A program made the position numbers and the translations under genes. A stretch of DNA of 64,000 bases, from NCBI RefSeq assembly GCF_002355515.1, contig NZ_AP014809.1:3992501-4056500 (forward strand), given 5' to 3'. Source of the stretch: Methylorubrum populi (GTDB lineage Bacteria > Pseudomonadota > Alphaproteobacteria > Rhizobiales > Beijerinckiaceae). Positions within the stretch are counted from its first letter, which is position 1. Each line of letters starts with the position of its first letter. Below are positions 8,535 to 17,802 of this stretch, piece after piece. Below the pieces are notes generated by a model that saw nothing but the letters and a program-made list of their open reading frames with translations, had not been told where the DNA came from and made no database searches.

Positions 8535-8745
8535 TTGAGGCTCCCTAGAAGCGGCGTCTCGCGACAATCGTCGCCAGCGTCCACCGCGGGCGCCGCTTTG
8601 CTCCCCGGTGTGTCAATCGGGTGATAGACACGGCTGGGCAAAGCTGCAACCTGCCGGAACGCTTCCCGCCACCGGCTAAGCTTCGATGGTCGCTTCGGGT
8701 GGGATTTCGACAACACAAGCCTTCGCGATCATTCGAAAGAGGCTG

Positions 8746-9879
8746 ATGAAGCGTCTCACAACACTGGCATCGATCGTTGGATTGGGCACGGCGCTCGCGC
8801 TGTTCCTGTCTTCCGGCGTGTCCGATGTCACGGCCGCGGTCGTGAGCGTGGGTTGGGGTACGCTCGCCGTCGTGCTCGCCCGCTACGCGGCGGTCGCCTG
8901 GGCCGGTCTCGGCTGGCACGCGGTGTTCCCTCGCGGCGCCGGGCCGACCCTGCGCGACTGCATCTCGCTGCGCTTCGTGCGCGAGGGCATCAACACGCTG
9001 CTGCCGGTGGCGCAGGTCGGCGGCGACCTCATCGGCGCGCGCCTGCTCACCCGCCGCGGCACGCCGGGCGGCATGGCCGGCGCCAGCATGTTCGTCGATC
9101 TGATGACCCAGGCGGTGACGCAACTCGTCTTCACCGTCGCCGGTCTTCTCCTGCTGATCCAGATCACCGGCGACGGCCCCCTGGTCCGCACGGTCGGGGG
9201 CGGCGTGCTGGTCGCGATCCCGGCGCTCGCCGCCTTCTACGTCATCCAGCGCCGCAGCGGTCACCGCCTGATCGAGGCGGCGCTCAGCCGCTTCGCTGCC
9301 GGCCGCGAGTGGCGGGCGCTCGGCGCGATCGACGTGCTCTACGAGAACCTGCGCCGGCTGTACGGCAACCGTGCCCGCGTCGGCGCGGCGCTGCTGATCC
9401 ATCTCGCCGGCTGGGTCGCCGGCACCGTCGAGGTGTGGATCGCCCTCAACGCCATGGGCTACTCGATCAGCTTCCTCGACGCCCTGGTGATCGAGAGCCT
9501 CGCCCAGGCCGTGCGCGGCGCCGCCTTCGTCGTACCCGGCGCCATCGGCGCGCAGGAGGGCGGCCTGATCGCGCTCGGCGCCCTGTTCGGCATCCCGGCG
9601 GAGGCCGCGCTCGCCCTGTCCCTGGTCAAGCGCGTCGCCGATCTCGCCGTCGGCCTGCCGAGCCTCGCCCTGTGGAGCCTGATGGAGCGGAAGGTCTCGA
9701 GCTCGGCCGAGCCCGACGGCGCCGACGCGGTGCGCGCGGGACTCGGCGCGATCCGGGATCGGCTCGGCCGCCGTGCCGGGCCCGCCCCGCTCGCTCCGGC
9801 CTACGGCTTTCCCGCCCCCCGGACCCCGGCCGCCCTCTCCTCCGACAACGAAGCTGGAGCGCTCCAGAAGTGCGCCTGA
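8746..9879 (+). CDS. hpnL: Hopanoid-associated membrane protein HpnL (UPF0104/LPG synthase TM family)
   Basis: 377 residues from ATG at 8746 (AAAGAGG just upstream); an upstream in-frame ATG at 8686 lacks such a site. The protein is a multi-pass inner-membrane protein with the family phrases REGINTLLPVAQVGGDL, QAVTQLVFTVAGL, ESLAQAVRGAAFVVPGAIG and QEGGLIALGALFG. This is the flippase-like transmembrane domain also found in lysyl-phosphatidylglycerol synthases. In hopanoid clusters it is called HpnL; its biochemical role is unproven and is usually guessed to be hopanoid transport or flipping. Its stop codon overlaps the start of hpnM by 10 bases, so the two are translationally coupled. Confidence 0.88.
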   Translation: MKRLTTLASIVGLGTALALFLSSGVSDVTAAVVSVGWGTLAVVLARYAAVAWAGLGWHAVFPRGAGPTLRDCISLRFVREGINTLLPVAQVGGDLIGARLLTRRGTPGGMAGASMFVDLMTQAVTQLVFTVAGLLLLIQITGDGPLVRTVGGGVLVAIPALAAFYVIQRRSGHRLIEAALSRFAAGREWRALGAIDVLYENLRRLYGNRARVGAALLIHLAGWVAGTVEVWIALNAMGYSISFLDALVIESLAQAVRGAAFVVPGAIGAQEGGLIALGALFGIPAEAALALSLVKRVADLAVGLPSLALWSLMERKVSSSAEPDGADAVRAGLGAIRDRLGRRAGPAPLAPAYGFPAPRTPAALSSDNEAGALQKCA

Positions 9880-10493
9880 ACCGCCGCACCCTCCTCGCCG
9901 CCGCGATCGCCGCGATCGCCGTCACGGGAACGCCGCAGATCGTCCGCGCCGCCGAGGATCCGGCGGTCGAGCCGATCCGGCGGCTCTACGCCAAGTTCGA
10001 GGAAGCGCTGAAGAACGGCGCGGGTGACCTCAAGAGCCGGCTGGCGATCGTCGGCGACACCCTCGCCGCGACCTTCGACACGGCGGCCATGGTGCGCACC
10101 GCCGTCGGTCCGAAGTGGAAGACCTTCAAGCCCGAGCAGCAGGAGGCGCTCACCGAGGCCTTCAGCAAGTACTTCGTCACGCTCTACGCCAACCGCCTCT
10201 CGCAGGCGGCGGGCGGCAAATTCGACATCAAGCCGCAGAGCGAGGAGCGCGGGCCCAACCGCGTCGTCGCCACGCGCGTCTCGAACAAGGACGGCGACGA
10301 GTCGGACGTTGATTACGTCGTGAACGCGGGCAACCGGGTGCAGGACGTGCTGCTCAACGGCAATGTCAGCGAGGTCGCCTCGATGCGGGCGAGCTTCGCC
10401 GATCCGCTCAAGGGTGGTGCCGACGGCCTGTTGAAATTCATGCGCGAACGCACCGACGGCATGCTCGCCGCCAAAGTCTCGCCCCGAGAATAG
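9870..10493 (+). CDS. hpnM: Hopanoid-associated periplasmic protein HpnM (MlaC/Ttg2D family)
   Basis: 207 residues from GTG at 9870, which lies inside the end of hpnL. The N-terminus has a twin-arginine-like signal (NRRTLLAAAIAAIAVTG, cleavage after VRA at about 27). The mature part carries the toluene-tolerance/MlaC pattern: IRRLYAKFEEAL, FDTAAMVRTAVG, AFSKYFVTLYANRLS and a C-terminal YVVNAGNRVQDVLLNG. MlaC proteins ferry lipids across the periplasm, so with HpnL and HpnN this protein may carry hopanoids. The role is inferred from family and neighbours. Confidence 0.88.
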   Translation: MRLNRRTLLAAAIAAIAVTGTPQIVRAAEDPAVEPIRRLYAKFEEALKNGAGDLKSRLAIVGDTLAATFDTAAMVRTAVGPKWKTFKPEQQEALTEAFSKYFVTLYANRLSQAAGGKFDIKPQSEERGPNRVVATRVSNKDGDESDVDYVVNAGNRVQDVLLNGNVSEVASMRASFADPLKGGADGLLKFMRERTDGMLAAKVSPRE

Positions 10494-10668
10494 GGGCTTA
10501 GAAGCGATCCCTCCTGCCGAAGCGCCTCCCCGATTCGGCAGCAACGAGACCCTCAGGACAGAAGGCCCGGAGCCGACCGTGACCCGGTCGGGTCGGCATC
10601 CGGGCCTTGATCCATTCCGACCGCCGCCCGCGGCCCCGACCCAAGACAGCAGCGAGCAACGCCGCGCC

Positions 10669-11865
10669 ATGGACCTGAACGAGCTGCCGGCCTGGATCGC
10701 ACCCGTGCTTCTGCTGACGGCGCTCGCCGGTTGCGTCTATGCCCTGCTCGCCGCCTGCCTCGTCGGCCGCTTCGCCGCCCGGCCGACGCCTGCTCTCGCA
10801 AAAGATGCGCCGCGGCCAAGCGTGACGATCCTCAAGCCGCTCTGCGGCCTCGAGCCGGATCTGTTCGAGAACCTCGACAGCTTCTGCCGCCAGGATTATT
10901 CCGGCCCGATGCAGGTCGTGTTCGGCGTCCAGAACGCCGCCGACCCGGCGCTCAGTGTGGTGCAGCGCCTGCGCGAGGCCCATCCGCGCCTGCGGATCGA
11001 CCTCGTGGTGGATGCGAGCCAGCACGGCTCGAACCGCAAGGTCTCCAACCTCATCAACATGTCGGAGAAGATCGCCCACGACGTCGTGGTGCTGGCCGAC
11101 AGCGACATGTCGGTGAAGCCGGACTATCTGGAGCGCGTCGTCGCCGCCCTGTCGCAGCCGAATGTGGCCGGCGTGACCTGCCTCTATCACGGCGTGCCGG
11201 GCGAACGCGGCGTCTGCGCTCAGCTCGCCGCGCTCGCCATCGACGTCCAGTTCGTGCCCAACGTCATCCTCGGCACCACCTTCGATCTGGCCCGGCCCTG
11301 CTTCGGCTCGACCATCGCGATGACGGCCGAGTCGCTCGCCCGCATCGGCGGCTTCCGCGCCTTCAAGGACGATCTCGCCGACGACTACGCCATCGGCGAG
11401 GCCCTGCGCGCCGAGGGCGGCACGGTGGCGATCCCCGCGCTCACCATCGGGCATGCCTGCGTCGACACCGAGCTGTCCGGCCTGTGGCGGCACGAGCTGC
11501 GCTGGAACCGCACCATCCGCAACGTCGATCCCAAGGGCTATGCCGGCTCGGTCGTCACCCACGCCTTCCCGCTGGCGCTCATCGCCGCGCTGATGCCCGG
11601 CGCCGGCTCCGGCGCGCTGGCCGTCGCCGCCCTGGCGCTCGCCTGCCGCATCGTCCTGTGCCTGCGCATCGAGCGGGCCTTCGGGCTCGCGCCCCACGCC
11701 TACTGGCTGTTGCCGATTCGTGACATGCTCTCCTTCATCAACTTCACTTGGAGCTTCGTCTCGGGTGCGGTGACATGGAAAGGTCACGATTACCGTGTGG
11801 TTGCGGACGGTACGCTGATTCCGGAGCACGGCCTCGGTCGCGAGTCGCGCGCCACCTCGGTCTGA
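10669..11865 (+). CDS. hpnI: Hopanoid glycosyltransferase HpnI (GT2)
   Basis: 398 residues from ATG at 10669; the open frame continues upstream to 10579 but the membrane anchor (WIAPVLLLTALAGCVYALLAA) begins naturally at this Met. GT2 features: PSVTILKPLCGLEP near residue 50, the metal-binding region LADSDMSVKPDYL (about 140-152), DDYAIGEAL and RHELRWNRTIR, the Q/RxxRW-like processive motif. C-terminal membrane helices follow. HpnI adds N-acetylglucosamine to bacteriohopanetetrol, the first step toward glucosaminyl-BHT and the cyclitol ether. It is transcribed with hpnM (175 bp upstream) and hpnJ (53 bp downstream). Confidence 0.9.
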   Translation: MDLNELPAWIAPVLLLTALAGCVYALLAACLVGRFAARPTPALAKDAPRPSVTILKPLCGLEPDLFENLDSFCRQDYSGPMQVVFGVQNAADPALSVVQRLREAHPRLRIDLVVDASQHGSNRKVSNLINMSEKIAHDVVVLADSDMSVKPDYLERVVAALSQPNVAGVTCLYHGVPGERGVCAQLAALAIDVQFVPNVILGTTFDLARPCFGSTIAMTAESLARIGGFRAFKDDLADDYAIGEALRAEGGTVAIPALTIGHACVDTELSGLWRHELRWNRTIRNVDPKGYAGSVVTHAFPLALIAALMPGAGSGALAVAALALACRIVLCLRIERAFGLAPHAYWLLPIRDMLSFINFTWSFVSGAVTWKGHDYRVVADGTLIPEHGLGRESRATSV

Positions 11866-11918
11866 GCTTCCAAACACTTCACATCAATACTGTCTCGAGC
11901 CTTGAGGCCTTGAACCCC

Positions 11919-13343
11919 ATGCGCACGCTTTTCCTGCAGGCCCCCACCTTCGACGGCTTCGACGGCGGCGCCGGCTCCCGTTACCAGGCCAAGCGCGAGA
12001 TCAAGTCGTTCTGGTACCCGACCTGGCTCGCCCAGCCGGCAGCCCTGGTGCCGAACTCGAAGCTGATCGACGCGCCGCCCCACAACATCAAGCTCGAAGA
12101 GATCGTGGCCCAGGCCAACGACTTCGACCTCGTGGTGCTCCACACCTCGGTCCCGTCCTTCAAGTCCGACGTGAAGACCGTCGAGGCGCTCAAGGCCGCG
12201 AACCCCAAGCTGATCGCCGGCCTGATCGGCGCCAAGGTCGCGGTGGATGCCGCCGGCTCCATGGCCCAGGCCCCGTGCATCGATTTCTGCGCCCGCAACG
12301 AGTTCGACTTCACCGTCAAGGAAGTCGCCGAGGGCGTGCCGATGTCGGAGATCAAGGGTCTGTCCTATCGTGACGCCAACGGCGTCGTGGTCCACAACGA
12401 GGACCGCGAGATCATGACGGACATGGACCAGCTGCCCTTCGTCACGAGCGTGTACAAGCGCGATCTCGAGATGGAGAAGTACTTCATCGGGTACCTGAAG
12501 CACCCCTACATCTCGTTCTATTCCGGCCGCGGCTGCAAGAGCCGCTGCACCTTCTGCCTGTGGCCGCAGACCGTCGGCGGGCATACCTACCGCACCCGTT
12601 CGGTCGCCCACGTGATCGAAGAGATCAAGTACTGCATGAAGGAATTCCCTCAGACGAAGGAATTCTTCTTCGACGACGACACCTTCACCGACAACCTGCC
12701 CCGCGCCGAAGAGATCGCCCGCGAACTCGGCAAGCTCGGCGTGACGTGGTCGTGCAACGCCAAGGCCAACGTACCGCGCGAGACCCTGAAGGTGCTGAAA
12801 GAAAACGGCCTGCGCCTGCTGCTGGTCGGCTACGAGTCCGGCAACCAGAAGATCCTGAACAACATCAAGAAGGGCATGCGCGTCGAAGTCGCGGAAAAAT
12901 TCACCAAGGACTGCCACGACCTCGGCATCGCCATCCACGGCACCTTCATCGTCGGCCTGCCCGGCGAGACCAAGGAGACGATCCAGGAGACGATCGCGTT
13001 CGCCAAGCGCATCAACCCGCACACGATCCAGGTCTCGCTGGCCGCGCCGTATCCGGGCACCTTCCTCTACAAGCAGGCGGTGGAGAACGGCTGGCTCGAC
13101 GTCGAGAATGCCGAGCTGGTCGACGAGAACGGCGTGCAGATCGCCCCGCTGCACTACCCGCACCTGTCGCATTCGGAGATCTTCTCGGCGGTCGAGGAGT
13201 TCTACCGGAAGTTCTACTTCCGCGCCCCGAAGATCGCCTCGATCGTCAACGAGATGGTCCGCTCGCCCGAGATGATGAAGCGCCGCCTGCGCGAGGGCGT
13301 CGAGTTCTGGCACTTCCTCCGCGACCGCAAGGCCGCCGCGTAA
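11919..13343 (+). CDS. hpnJ: Hopanoid radical SAM protein HpnJ
   Basis: 474 residues from ATG at 11919. Residues 1-180 form a B12-binding-like domain (FDLVVLHTSVPSF, LIAGLIGAKVAV) and the radical SAM cluster motif CKSRCTFC places the [4Fe-4S] ligands at Cys206, Cys210 and Cys213. The barrel continues with FFFDDDTFTDN, GYESGNQKILNNIKKG and GTFIVGLPGET. HpnJ is known to be needed for the BHT cyclitol ether and is thought to contract the glucosamine ring to a cyclopentane aminocyclitol. Strong codon bias (few rare codons) suggests high expression. A perfect hairpin lies between it and hpnK. Confidence 0.92.
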   Translation: MRTLFLQAPTFDGFDGGAGSRYQAKREIKSFWYPTWLAQPAALVPNSKLIDAPPHNIKLEEIVAQANDFDLVVLHTSVPSFKSDVKTVEALKAANPKLIAGLIGAKVAVDAAGSMAQAPCIDFCARNEFDFTVKEVAEGVPMSEIKGLSYRDANGVVVHNEDREIMTDMDQLPFVTSVYKRDLEMEKYFIGYLKHPYISFYSGRGCKSRCTFCLWPQTVGGHTYRTRSVAHVIEEIKYCMKEFPQTKEFFFDDDTFTDNLPRAEEIARELGKLGVTWSCNAKANVPRETLKVLKENGLRLLLVGYESGNQKILNNIKKGMRVEVAEKFTKDCHDLGIAIHGTFIVGLPGETKETIQETIAFAKRINPHTIQVSLAAPYPGTFLYKQAVENGWLDVENAELVDENGVQIAPLHYPHLSHSEIFSAVEEFYRKFYFRAPKIASIVNEMVRSPEMMKRRLREGVEFWHFLRDRKAAA

Positions 13344-13362
13344 CGCCGACGCAGATCCGAGC

Positions 13363-13402
13363 AAACGATGAAGGCCGGGCGCGAGCCCGGCCTTCATCGT
13401 TT
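13363..13402 (+). terminator. Perfect hairpin between hpnJ and hpnK
   Basis: An 18-bp perfect inverted repeat (AAACGATGAAGGCCGGGC at 13363-13380, complement at 13385-13402) with a GCGA tetraloop starts 19 bp after the hpnJ stop. Only TTT follows before CCAGGG, so it may be a weak terminator or an mRNA-stabilising hairpin that lowers hpnK expression relative to hpnJ. Confidence 0.6.
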
Positions 13403-13443
13403 CCAGGGCTCCGCCCTGGACCCGCGAGAGGGCTCGCCCTCTC
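13403..13443. repeat. Double-hairpin intergenic repeat
   Basis: Two adjacent hairpins directly follow the terminator-like stem: CCAGGGC (13403-13409) with GCCCTGG (13413-13419), then GAGAGGGC (13426-13433) with GCCCTCTC (13436-13443). Paired GGGCTC-type hairpins of this kind occur in many copies between genes in Methylobacterium genomes as I know them. The element ends 23 bp before the hpnK start. Confidence 0.55.
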
Positions 13444-13465
13444 GACACCGAGACAGGGGCAGAGC

Positions 13466-14308
13466 GTGAAGCGACTGGTCGTCACCGCCGACGATTTCGG
13501 CCTGAGCCGCGAGGTCAACGAGGCCGTCGAGCAGACCCATCGCGACGGGATCCTCACTGCCGCGAGCCTGATGGTCTCCGCCCCCGGCGCCGACGACGCG
13601 GTAGCCCGCGCGCGCCGGATGTCATCCCTGCGGGTCGGGCTGCACCTCGTGCTGGTCGAGGCCTGGCCGACGCTGCCGGCCGCGGACTTGCCCGACCTCA
13701 CCGACGCGCAGGGGCTGATGCGGCGCGACATGGAGCGCCTCGGACTCGACCTCGCTCTGAAGGCAGGCACCCGCCGGCAGCTCGCCGCCGAGATCCGGGC
13801 CCAGTTCGAAGCCTATCGCGCCACCGGCCTGCCGCTGGATCACGTCAACGCCCATAAGCACTTCCACATCCACCCGCTGATCGCCGGCTTGGTGCTGCGG
13901 ATCGGCCGCGACTACGGCATGCGGGCGCTGCGGGTGCCGCGCGAGCCGCGCGACCTGCTGCGGCGCGCCGAGCCCGGCTTCCAGCCGAAACCCGCCCTCG
14001 ACACGGCGCCCTGGGCCGCCCTCCTCGCCGTGCGCGCCCGCCAGGCCGGCCTGCTGATCCCGACCCGGACGCTCGGCCTCGCATGGTCCGGCGCCATGAC
14101 CCCGGAGCGCGTCACCGCCCTGCTGCGCCACCTGCCGGACGGGCTGACCGAACTCTACACCCACCCGGCGACGGCGGGCGGTTTCCCCGGAGAAGCGCCC
14201 GGCTATCTCTACGCGGCCGAGCGGGACGCTCTGATCGCACCGCAGGCGCGGCAAGCCGCCGACCACAGCGGAGCTGCGCGGGGCGGATTCTCGGATTTTC
14301 TTTCCTGA
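13466..14308 (+). CDS. hpnK: Hopanoid deacetylase HpnK (ChbG/YdjC family)
   Basis: 280 residues from GTG at 13466, with AGGGG 8 bases upstream. The YdjC/ChbG carbohydrate-deacetylase fold is shown by VVTADDFGLS (residues 5-14; metal-binding Asp pair), GLHLVLVE, and DHVNAHKHFHIHP with the metal-binding histidines. HpnK removes the acetyl group from N-acetylglucosaminyl-BHT, giving the free amine that is kept in the cyclitol ether. It sits behind hpnJ but is separated by a strong hairpin and a repeat, so its expression may be partly independent. Confidence 0.9.
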   Translation: MKRLVVTADDFGLSREVNEAVEQTHRDGILTAASLMVSAPGADDAVARARRMSSLRVGLHLVLVEAWPTLPAADLPDLTDAQGLMRRDMERLGLDLALKAGTRRQLAAEIRAQFEAYRATGLPLDHVNAHKHFHIHPLIAGLVLRIGRDYGMRALRVPREPRDLLRRAEPGFQPKPALDTAPWAALLAVRARQAGLLIPTRTLGLAWSGAMTPERVTALLRHLPDGLTELYTHPATAGGFPGEAPGYLYAAERDALIAPQARQAADHSGAARGGFSDFLS

Positions 14309-14607
14309 GCATCTGCCTTGAGCAGTGGCGCGACGCGATCATCGGCGCTCTCGGGAGCCGCACCGTTCTGTCGCCGCCGGACACCTCGCAGAATCACCCG
14401 CGCGGGCGATGATCGGACGCTGATCGAAATCAACGCCGGGTGATGTGCCGGAGGGCATGCTCCGAAGGGCCGGGGCTCGATCTGTCCCTGGGAGCGTCCG
14501 GACGGAACGGTGCAGCGGAGGCGGCGACGCCTGCCGCTCGGGCCGGGCGGCGCAAGCAGGTCCGGACGGCGTCGGGTCGCGGCAGATCCGAGAGGAACCG
14601 CAGATCC

Positions 14608-15123
14608 ATGAGACGACGTGCCGCCCTCACGGGGCTCGGCATCGCGACGGGCATGGCCGTCGCCCTGACCGGTGCCCCCGCCTCGTCGGCCGGGCTCGAT
14701 TGCGGGCCGACCTCAGCCCCGCACCCGCAGGCCGACGCCGTCCTGACCCAGGCGATCGTCTCGCCGCAGCTCGACACGAATGCGGGCACGGCGCTCGCGT
14801 CGGCGGTCCGGCGTCTCAGGAGCGAGGGCGTGCCGCGCGCGACCATCGTCGATCGCGCCGTCGCCGCCTATTGCCCGCTGGTCGCCCGCGACGGAAGCCT
14901 GACGCTCGATCGCCAGCGCGAGGCGATCCGCCGCTTCGCCTCCACACTGACGAGCCTCGTCTACGATACCCCCGAGCCGGGGCAGGGCGAGACTGCGTTC
15001 ATCCTGAGCCTGCCGGTCAAGCCGGCGCTGTCGCTGCAGATCGAGGCCGCCGCGGCCAAGGCGGGCAAGACCCGCGACGCCTGGATCCTCGAGGCGATTC
15101 AGGGGCGCTTGGCGGGCGACTGA
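14608..15123 (+). CDS. Exported hypothetical protein
   Basis: 171 residues from ATG at 14608 with GAGAGGA 11 bases upstream. The N-terminus MRRRAALTGLGIATGMAVAL ending ASSAG is a signal peptide with an arginine-rich, possibly Tat-type, n-region. The mature protein is mostly helical and contains AVRRLRSEGVPRATIVDRAVAAYCP and a C-terminal SLQIEAAAAKAGKTRDAWI that resembles a short DNA-binding-like ribbon-helix-helix segment but sits in an exported protein. I recognise no family. The 300 bp before it (14309-14607) hold nothing I can name. Confidence 0.6.
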   Translation: MRRRAALTGLGIATGMAVALTGAPASSAGLDCGPTSAPHPQADAVLTQAIVSPQLDTNAGTALASAVRRLRSEGVPRATIVDRAVAAYCPLVARDGSLTLDRQREAIRRFASTLTSLVYDTPEPGQGETAFILSLPVKPALSLQIEAAAAKAGKTRDAWILEAIQGRLAGD

Positions 15124-15153
15124 AGCCGGACCGCCAAGCGCTTGAGCGGGCGG

Positions 15154-17802
15154 CTACTTCACCGCCGCGTGCTCGCGGGCGACCTCTCCCGGCTGCCGGC
15201 CGGCTTCCTCACCCTCGGGGCGGTTCGCATCCGGCTGCTTCGGCGGCGGTCCGAGGAAGGCCGGCACCACGAAGAACGCCGCGATCAGCGTGAAGAACAG
15301 CGAAAGCGCGAGCAGTTCGCCCATGCTGGCGGTGCCGGGATGGCTCGACAGGATCAGCGAGCCGAAGGCCGTACCCGTGGTCATCGCCGAGAAGAAGATC
15401 GCTCGCGTCAGGCTGGAGGCCAGCATGTCGACGACGCCGGCGCGCCACGCGATGACGTAGTAGATGTGGAAGGCCACGCCCACCGCCAGCATCAGCGGCA
15501 GGGCGATGATGTTGGCGAAGTTCAGCGGCATGCCGATGACCTTGAGCGCCATCAGCGTCCACAGGGTCGCCAGCACCAGCGGGCCGAGCGTCATCGCCAC
15601 GTCCCAGGGTTTGCGCAGCGCGACCGAGAGCAGGATGAAGATCAGCGCCAGCGCCGTCAGGCCTGCCTGCACGAAGGCGCCGAGGATGGTGTAGCTCGAC
15701 TCCGTCGTGGCGATCGGCGCGCCGGTGGCGTGGGGATCGACCGTCTGCACCTCCTTGGCGAAGCGGCGCAGCACCTCGTCGTCGTTCGAGTCGCCCTTCG
15801 GGTGAACCTCGATGCGCGCGCGGCCGTCGCTCGTCACCCACTCGGCCTTGAGGGGCTTGGGCAGGTTGTCGAGGGTGATCTTGTTCGGATCGAGCAGCCC
15901 GGACAGGCGGCTCATCAGCGTCTTGAGGTCGGTGGTGAGCGCGACGCTGGCTGCCTCGCGCTTCTCCGCCGGGGCGGCGGCGAGGGTGTCGAGGGTCCCC
16001 GACAGACGGTCCGCCGCCCTGGCGCCGGCCGAATCACCGTTCGCGATGGTCTTCAGCGCCGCGGCGGTCTCTTTCAGCGCCTTGACGTTCTCCGCATCCG
16101 TCGGCGGCGGCGGCTTGCGCGCCGGGTTGAGAGCTGGCGCGAGGAGCTGCGCCGTCTCTTGGATGGTGGCGAGCTTCTGGTCCTGATCGCGGGGCACGAA
16201 GGTGTCGATCGAGATCACCTTGGCGACCGCCTCGAGCCCTTCCAGGCGCTTGGTCAGTTCGGGAACCGCATCGACGTTCGGGGCCAGCACGTCGATCGAG
16301 TTGGGGCTCGTCGCCGGGTCCTTGATCAGGTCGAGATAGGTCGCGATCGATTCCACCTTCGGGCTGCGAAGGTGCATCGGGTTGGAATCGAACGGCAGCT
16401 TCAGCAGCAGCGGAATGCCGGCGACCGTGATCAGGCCGACGAAGATCAGCACCCACTTGCGGTGCTCGATGATCCAGTGATCGACCCCCGCCATCCACGT
16501 CGTCTCGACCGCCCGCTTCTCGCCGCGCGGGTTGAACACCGCGATCAGGGCCGGGAGCAGGGTGAGCGAGAACAGATAGGCCACGATCATGCCGACGCCG
16601 GCGATGAGGCCGAGCTCGGACACGCCGCGGAACTTCGTCGGCAGGAAGGCGAAGAAGCCGGCGAGCAGCGAGACCGCCGCCAGGGTCAGCGACCAGCCGA
16701 CGCCGCGCGCCGCGCCGCGCAAGGCGGCATCGACATTGCCGAGCTCGTACCGGTCCGCCCGGTAGCGCACGGCGAACTGGATGCCGAAATCGATGCCGAG
16801 CCCCACGAATAGGGCGGCGAAGGCCACCGAGATCGGGTTCAGCTCGCCCACCATGAGGAGCCCCAGTGCCGCCGTGACGACGAGGCCCGAGAAGGTGGTG
16901 ATCAGCACCGCGACGACGAGCGGGCCGGAGCGCAGGGCCAGCCACAGGAACAGGACGATGGCGGCGGTGGTCAGCGAGTAGTTCAGGAAGGCGTCGTCGG
17001 CGAGGGTGGCGAACTCGTCGTCGGCCACCGCCACCGGGCCGGTCAGGCGGATGCGCAGGCCGTGGGCGGCGTCGATGTTCTGCTCGGCGGCGACGCGGCG
17101 GATCAGCTTGGTCGCCTCGCGCCCCGGCTCAAGGGCGTTGTAGTCGAGCACCGGCTGGATCATCACGAACTTGCGGGTGTCCGTGGTCTCGCTGCGCCCG
17201 CCCGCGAGCAGGGTCTGCCACGACATGCGCGCGCGCTGGCCGTCGAGCACCTTGCGCAGGGTCTCGTCGATCTGCGTCATCGGCTGGGCGAGGTCGTCGA
17301 GCTTGGCGTCGCCGCTCTTCACGCCCTTCACGCCGAGATTGAGCACCCGCATCACGCCGCGCAGCGACGGGTCGGCGGCCAGCGGCCCGAGGAGGCCCTG
17401 TTGCTCGATCAGGCGCTGGGTTGTCTGCTCCAGTTCCTCCTGCGACATCAGGAGGAGGCCGTTGCGGTCGAAGAACGGACCGCCGTCGGGGCGGTACACG
17501 GTCTCGATCTCGGAGCGGTGCGTCTTGAGCGCCTCGGCGAACCGCGCCGCCGCCTCCTCGGCGATCTCCGGCGTCTGCCCGTCGATGACGGCGGCGACGA
17601 GGTTCGTCCGCTGCGGGAACGCCTTCTCGAAGGCGATCTCGTCCTGGCGCCAGGGAACACTCGGCTCGATCAGCCGCTCGACGTCGGTGTTGATGCGGAA
17701 CAGGTGGGCGGCGGCGCCCGCGCCCGCGACCGTGAGGAGCGCCGCGGCCACCAGTACCAGCCAGCGGCGCCTGACGGAAAACGCGACGAGACGTTCGATC
17801 AC
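15154..17802 (-). CDS. hpnN: Hopanoid RND transporter HpnN
   Basis: 882 residues from GTG at 17802 (GGCAGGG upstream). This is an MMPL/RND permease: an N-terminal membrane anchor, a large periplasmic domain (residues about 40-260), a first group of six helices holding FVGLGIDFGIQFAVRYRADRY, a second periplasmic domain with FVPRDQDQKLATIQ, and a second group of helices (SYTILGAFVQAGLTALALIF to ALSLFFTLIAAFF). HpnN is required to move hopanoids from the inner to the outer membrane in Rhodopseudomonas. It is convergent with the exported hypothetical protein and opposite in direction to the hpnL-K set. Confidence 0.92.
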   Translation of the reverse strand: MIERLVAFSVRRRWLVLVAAALLTVAGAGAAAHLFRINTDVERLIEPSVPWRQDEIAFEKAFPQRTNLVAAVIDGQTPEIAEEAAARFAEALKTHRSEIETVYRPDGGPFFDRNGLLLMSQEELEQTTQRLIEQQGLLGPLAADPSLRGVMRVLNLGVKGVKSGDAKLDDLAQPMTQIDETLRKVLDGQRARMSWQTLLAGGRSETTDTRKFVMIQPVLDYNALEPGREATKLIRRVAAEQNIDAAHGLRIRLTGPVAVADDEFATLADDAFLNYSLTTAAIVLFLWLALRSGPLVVAVLITTFSGLVVTAALGLLMVGELNPISVAFAALFVGLGIDFGIQFAVRYRADRYELGNVDAALRGAARGVGWSLTLAAVSLLAGFFAFLPTKFRGVSELGLIAGVGMIVAYLFSLTLLPALIAVFNPRGEKRAVETTWMAGVDHWIIEHRKWVLIFVGLITVAGIPLLLKLPFDSNPMHLRSPKVESIATYLDLIKDPATSPNSIDVLAPNVDAVPELTKRLEGLEAVAKVISIDTFVPRDQDQKLATIQETAQLLAPALNPARKPPPPTDAENVKALKETAAALKTIANGDSAGARAADRLSGTLDTLAAAPAEKREAASVALTTDLKTLMSRLSGLLDPNKITLDNLPKPLKAEWVTSDGRARIEVHPKGDSNDDEVLRRFAKEVQTVDPHATGAPIATTESSYTILGAFVQAGLTALALIFILLSVALRKPWDVAMTLGPLVLATLWTLMALKVIGMPLNFANIIALPLMLAVGVAFHIYYVIAWRAGVVDMLASSLTRAIFFSAMTTGTAFGSLILSSHPGTASMGELLALSLFFTLIAAFFVVPAFLGPPPKQPDANRPEGEEAGRQPGEVAREHAAVK

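Noticed and set aside
15142..16812. A 556-codon open frame antisense to hpnN
   Set aside because: It lies completely inside hpnN, is Arg/His/Gln-rich and has no recognisable domain.
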